Both the position numbers and the translations under genes were made by a program. A model generated the notes under the pieces. The model saw only the letters and a list, made by a program, of their open reading frames with translations, made no database searches and was not told where the DNA came from. From K189A clade bacterium (GTDB taxonomy: Bacteria; Pseudomonadota; Gammaproteobacteria; Pseudomonadales; Azotimanducaceae): a stretch of 64,000 bases of DNA. Below are positions 61,654 through 64,000 of this stretch, in pieces. Within the stretch, counting starts at the first letter, position 1. The number at the start of each line of letters is the position of its first letter. The stretch is taken from contig CACFGV010000002.1 in NCBI GenBank assembly GCA_902565895.1, positions 1 through 64,000 of the forward strand, read 5' to 3'.

Positions 61654-63498
61654 ATGCACTGCGGGGAACATGGCCTTGCCAAAAAGATAATTCATCAAGC
61701 CGTTACGACAAAAGAAACATGTGCTATTGCGCAGTCCCGATTGTCTCTACTTTTACTTGCCGAAGGAGATGCCGATAGGTCTGTCTCTACCATAGAGTCA
61801 GCACTAGAGAACGATCCGAAAAACGCTGACTTACACGAGATCGCCGGTGACATTAAGAGAAAATTGGGCAGGACCATAGAGGCACTCTCCCACCACCAAG
61901 CGGCCCGTCAACTTCAACCTGACGAACCAAGACATTCACTGAAGCTTGGCAACATCTTTATCGAGGATCGGCCAGCCCCTTACAATGCAGTTTTAGAGAG
62001 GCTTTTTCTGGATTTAATGCGGAAAAGCGATGGAGTGCGATATGACCAGGATTACTGGAGCTACGCGGAGCTTCTGCTTACTCAAAATCCCAAAACTAAA
62101 GATCTATTTTCAAAAGCCGAATCCGACAAAAAGTTCATCGCTTATGTAGCAAGCTGCATCGTGGAGCAGCCCCTATTGGTCGCTTGTCTTACCAGTTTTC
62201 CGATTCCCAACCTGGAATTAGAACGGTCCATCACCAACCTTCGTAAGGCTCTGCTGCTTGCCGAGGTGGAGCTTAAAGATTTACAAGATCGGCTTTTCGT
62301 ACTCTCAATGATCTCGATTCAATGTCTTTTGAACGACTTTATCTATGCAGAGACCACCAGCGAAACGGAAAAGGCTGCGGAACTAGAAGGTCGTTTGGAT
62401 GCACGGATTCGCTGTGCCGAGGATATTAATCTGGATGATCTCTTACTTTTAGCCTGCTATCGGCGTTTAGCTCAAAAGGACTGGTCTTCCGCTTACTATG
62501 AAAGTAACCGGGAAAAATTTACCAGCGAGGTGTGGTTTAAGTTTCACTTCGCGGATCCAATTCAAGAACGCGCTATCGCAAAGACAATCCCACAACTAAC
62601 AAAACTCAAAAACAATACTTCAGAAATTGTGCGAGCAATGTACGAAGAAAGCCCGTATCCAAAATGGACGAGCGCTGCTTACAGATCAAATTTGGATTTT
62701 TACCGAGCATTCAGACGACTGGGGCTCAGGCTACCGGAAGACGACGGCTTTGATTTAAGTAATCCGTCAATACTTGTTGCTGGTTGCGGCACAGGACGAA
62801 CGGCTTTCGAGTACGTGTCTATGACCAACAAAGCAGTAATCGCGATTGACCTCAGCAGGGCAAGCCTTGCGTACGGGTCGCGAAAACAAATCGAAAGCTC
62901 TTGTCGAAATATCGAATGGTATCAAGCTGACATAATGTCTTTGGCCCCAGTTGATCGGACGTTCGAGCTTATAGACTGCTGCGGGGTCTTGCATCACTTA
63001 GAGAAGCCCAGGTCCGGACTTAACGCCCTAGTCAACCTTATTAAGCCGGGAGGGCTTTTTAAAATAGCCCTCTACAGTCAAGCGGCGCGCAGATCTCTAG
63101 CGGGGTACAGAAAACTCTTCAAAAATTTAAAGCTCGAAAACACCGAAGCAGGCAGAAGAAACTTCAGAGAAATTCTGCTGAAGGATGAATCTGACGAAAA
63201 AACTCTCGGGTTAACAAGGTGGAGAGATTTTTTTTCGGGTAACGAATTCAGAGACCTTTTATTTCATCCCCAAGAGCATCTCTACACAGTGCCCGAATTA
63301 GAGACCCTCCTGGAAAATTCAGGTTTGAGATTTCTGAGTTTCGATTTCGGCGGTGCTAACCAAGCAATCTATCAGGCGTTGAAAACACAAGCGGGTGAAG
63401 GCTTCTCTCCAGAATCGCTCCGATCATGGGCGCCGGTAGAAGAAGCCAACCCAGACCTCTTTAGTTCCATGTACGTTTTTTGGGCGCAGAAAATTTAG
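61654..63498 (+). CDS. TPR-type SAM-dependent methyltransferase, second candidate flagellin modification enzyme
   Basis: 614 aa from ATG 61654. Helical repeat region in about residues 1-100 (LLLLAEGDADRSVSTIESAL; HEIAGDIKRKLGRTIEALSH), a helical middle, then MYEESPYPKW (329-338), a motif I recall in TPR-methyltransferases, and a class I domain with motif I ILVAGCGTGRTAFEY (373-387), AIDLSRASLAYG, and CCGVLHHLEKPRSGLNAL. Upstream codons in the same frame to about 61600 also look coding, so the true gene probably starts at 61415 in another frame. It lies between flagellin B and the third flagellin, repeating the flagellin-methyltransferase alternation. No own promoter was found. Confidence 0.85.
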   Translation: MHCGEHGLAKKIIHQAVTTKETCAIAQSRLSLLLLAEGDADRSVSTIESALENDPKNADLHEIAGDIKRKLGRTIEALSHHQAARQLQPDEPRHSLKLGNIFIEDRPAPYNAVLERLFLDLMRKSDGVRYDQDYWSYAELLLTQNPKTKDLFSKAESDKKFIAYVASCIVEQPLLVACLTSFPIPNLELERSITNLRKALLLAEVELKDLQDRLFVLSMISIQCLLNDFIYAETTSETEKAAELEGRLDARIRCAEDINLDDLLLLACYRRLAQKDWSSAYYESNREKFTSEVWFKFHFADPIQERAIAKTIPQLTKLKNNTSEIVRAMYEESPYPKWTSAAYRSNLDFYRAFRRLGLRLPEDDGFDLSNPSILVAGCGTGRTAFEYVSMTNKAVIAIDLSRASLAYGSRKQIESSCRNIEWYQADIMSLAPVDRTFELIDCCGVLHHLEKPRSGLNALVNLIKPGGLFKIALYSQAARRSLAGYRKLFKNLKLENTEAGRRNFREILLKDESDEKTLGLTRWRDFFSGNEFRDLLFHPQEHLYTVPELETLLENSGLRFLSFDFGGANQAIYQALKTQAGEGFSPESLRSWAPVEEANPDLFSSMYVFWAQKI

Positions 63499-63697
63499 AG
63501 ATACGCTTACTGCGGCGACAACACGCGCAACTTTTCCTAACCCTCAGCGCATCCAAAAACTCAAAAATCCCTTTAGTCCCGACTACGTCAGCAGCAGCCG
63601 CTGAAAATTCCTCAAACATCGGCCGGATCAAAATCTGGGCTGCCCCTTAATCGCGCGTCTAGTTGCCCTCGCCGCTGAATATTTCTACTAAATTTGC

Positions 63698-63724
63698 TCA
63701 AGTTTTCCTGTTTTGCTCCGATAA
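63698..63724 (+). promoter_or_regulatory. Sigma-28 (FliA) promoter of the third flagellin
   Basis: TCAAGTTT (63698-63705), 11 bp, TCCGATAA (63717-63724): seven of eight matches in each half to TAAAGTTT and GCCGATAA, with the exact spacing. Confidence 0.9.
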
Positions 63725-63735
63725 CGGCGAAGTAA

Positions 63736-63776
63736 CCGGCAATAAATTGCCGCAATTTTCGGCAAGTTATTGCCGG
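63736..63776 (+). promoter_or_regulatory. Strong stem-loop in the 5' leader of the third flagellin
   Basis: CCGGCAATAA-A-TTGCCG, loop CAATTTT, CGGCAA-G-TTATTGCCGG: a 17-bp stem with one A/G mismatch and a 7-base loop. It begins about five bases after the expected transcription start and ends 8 bp before the AAGGAG ribosome-binding site (63785-63790). Such a 5'-end stem could stabilise the mRNA or control translation; it lacks the T-run of a terminator. Confidence 0.9.
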
Positions 63777-63796
63777 CCAATATAAAGGAGCAAAAA

Positions 63797-64000
63797 ATGA
63801 GCATATCTATAAACACAGCCAGTATTTACAGCAATTTCAGTAACTTACGTAATTTAAGCCGCGAAATTGAGGAGAGCGCATTAAGAATTTCTACGGGCTC
63901 TCAAATGAACCACGCTAGAGACAACGTAGGAGGCTTACACTCATCAATAACGCTGCGCGCTGGTGCTTCAGCGGCCCTGCGATACGCAAAAAATGCCTCC
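63797..64000 (+). CDS. Divergent flagellin-like protein (N-terminal part, runs off the window)
   Basis: 68 codons from ATG 63797 behind AAGGAG. The start MSISINTASIYSNFSNLR and EESALRISTGSQMNHARDN follow the flagellin N-terminal pattern (INTN...L..S..RLSTG..IN.A.DD). The usual D-D-A/S-A-G-L is replaced by RDNVGGL. This marks a distant paralogue, perhaps a minor filament or junction subunit. It has a sigma-28 promoter and a leader stem-loop. Alternative reading: an FlgL-type junction protein, less likely because FlgL begins with R-I-S-T-x-Q. Confidence 0.8.
   Translation, partial: MSISINTASIYSNFSNLRNLSREIEESALRISTGSQMNHARDNVGGLHSSITLRAGASAALRYAKNAS

Overview
The window looks like a chromosomal segment of a free-living, flagellated gammaproteobacterium, probably a marine member of Pseudomonadales in the broad sense. 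This rests on gene order and protein family recognition only; no 16S gene is present. The first 33 kb follows two neighbourhoods I recall from Pseudomonas: yggT-metX-metW-DUF4426-rdgB-hemW-trmB-rpoH-ftsX-ftsE-ftsY-rsmD-coaD-mutM, and rpmG-rpmB-radC-coaBC-algC-argB-slmA-pyrE-rph-yicC-gmk-rpoZ-spoT-ridA-recG-rubredoxin-ubiA. They join at mutM/rpmG. A sodium-coupled dicarboxylate carrier, a split TRAP transporter (dctQM and dctP around an enoyl-CoA hydratase gene) and uvrD close the housekeeping part. A perfect CIRCE operator precedes rpoH, so the heat-shock sigma factor gene is probably under HrcA control.

From 33 to 52 kb lies a flagellar basal-body, export and switch cluster on the minus strand. 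In transcription order it is fleQ-like, fleR-like, fliE-F-G-H-I-J, fliK-L-M-N-O, fliP-Q-R, flhB, then two membrane proteins not usually found there (a DamX-like SPOR protein and an (NG)n-linker/coiled-coil protein). Both enhancer-binding regulators are odd: the FleQ-like one has no N-terminal domain, and the FleR-like one has a pseudo-receiver and no partner kinase gene beside it. A lytic transglycosylase gene sits on the opposite strand between fliO and fliP. Sigma-54 promoters that match the consensus well stand before fleR, fliK, fliP and fliD, and the fliP site restores expression beyond the interruption.

From 52 to 64 kb is a filament locus on the plus strand: fliD, flagellin A, a TPR-methyltransferase, flagellin B, a second TPR-methyltransferase with an apparent frameshift at a T6 run, and the start of a divergent third flagellin. 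All three flagellins have sigma-28 promoters of the same architecture. Flagellins A and B are 739 aa each and lie in 2,262-bp repeats that appear identical except for one 44-bp patch, whereas their promoters and leaders differ. This is the pattern left by gene conversion. The alternation of flagellin and TPR-methyltransferase genes suggests a flagellin modification system. The third flagellin mRNA would begin with a very strong stem-loop.

No tRNA, rRNA, CRISPR array, insertion sequence or prophage was recognised. Calls are from reading the sequence and from family knowledge; no database search was run.
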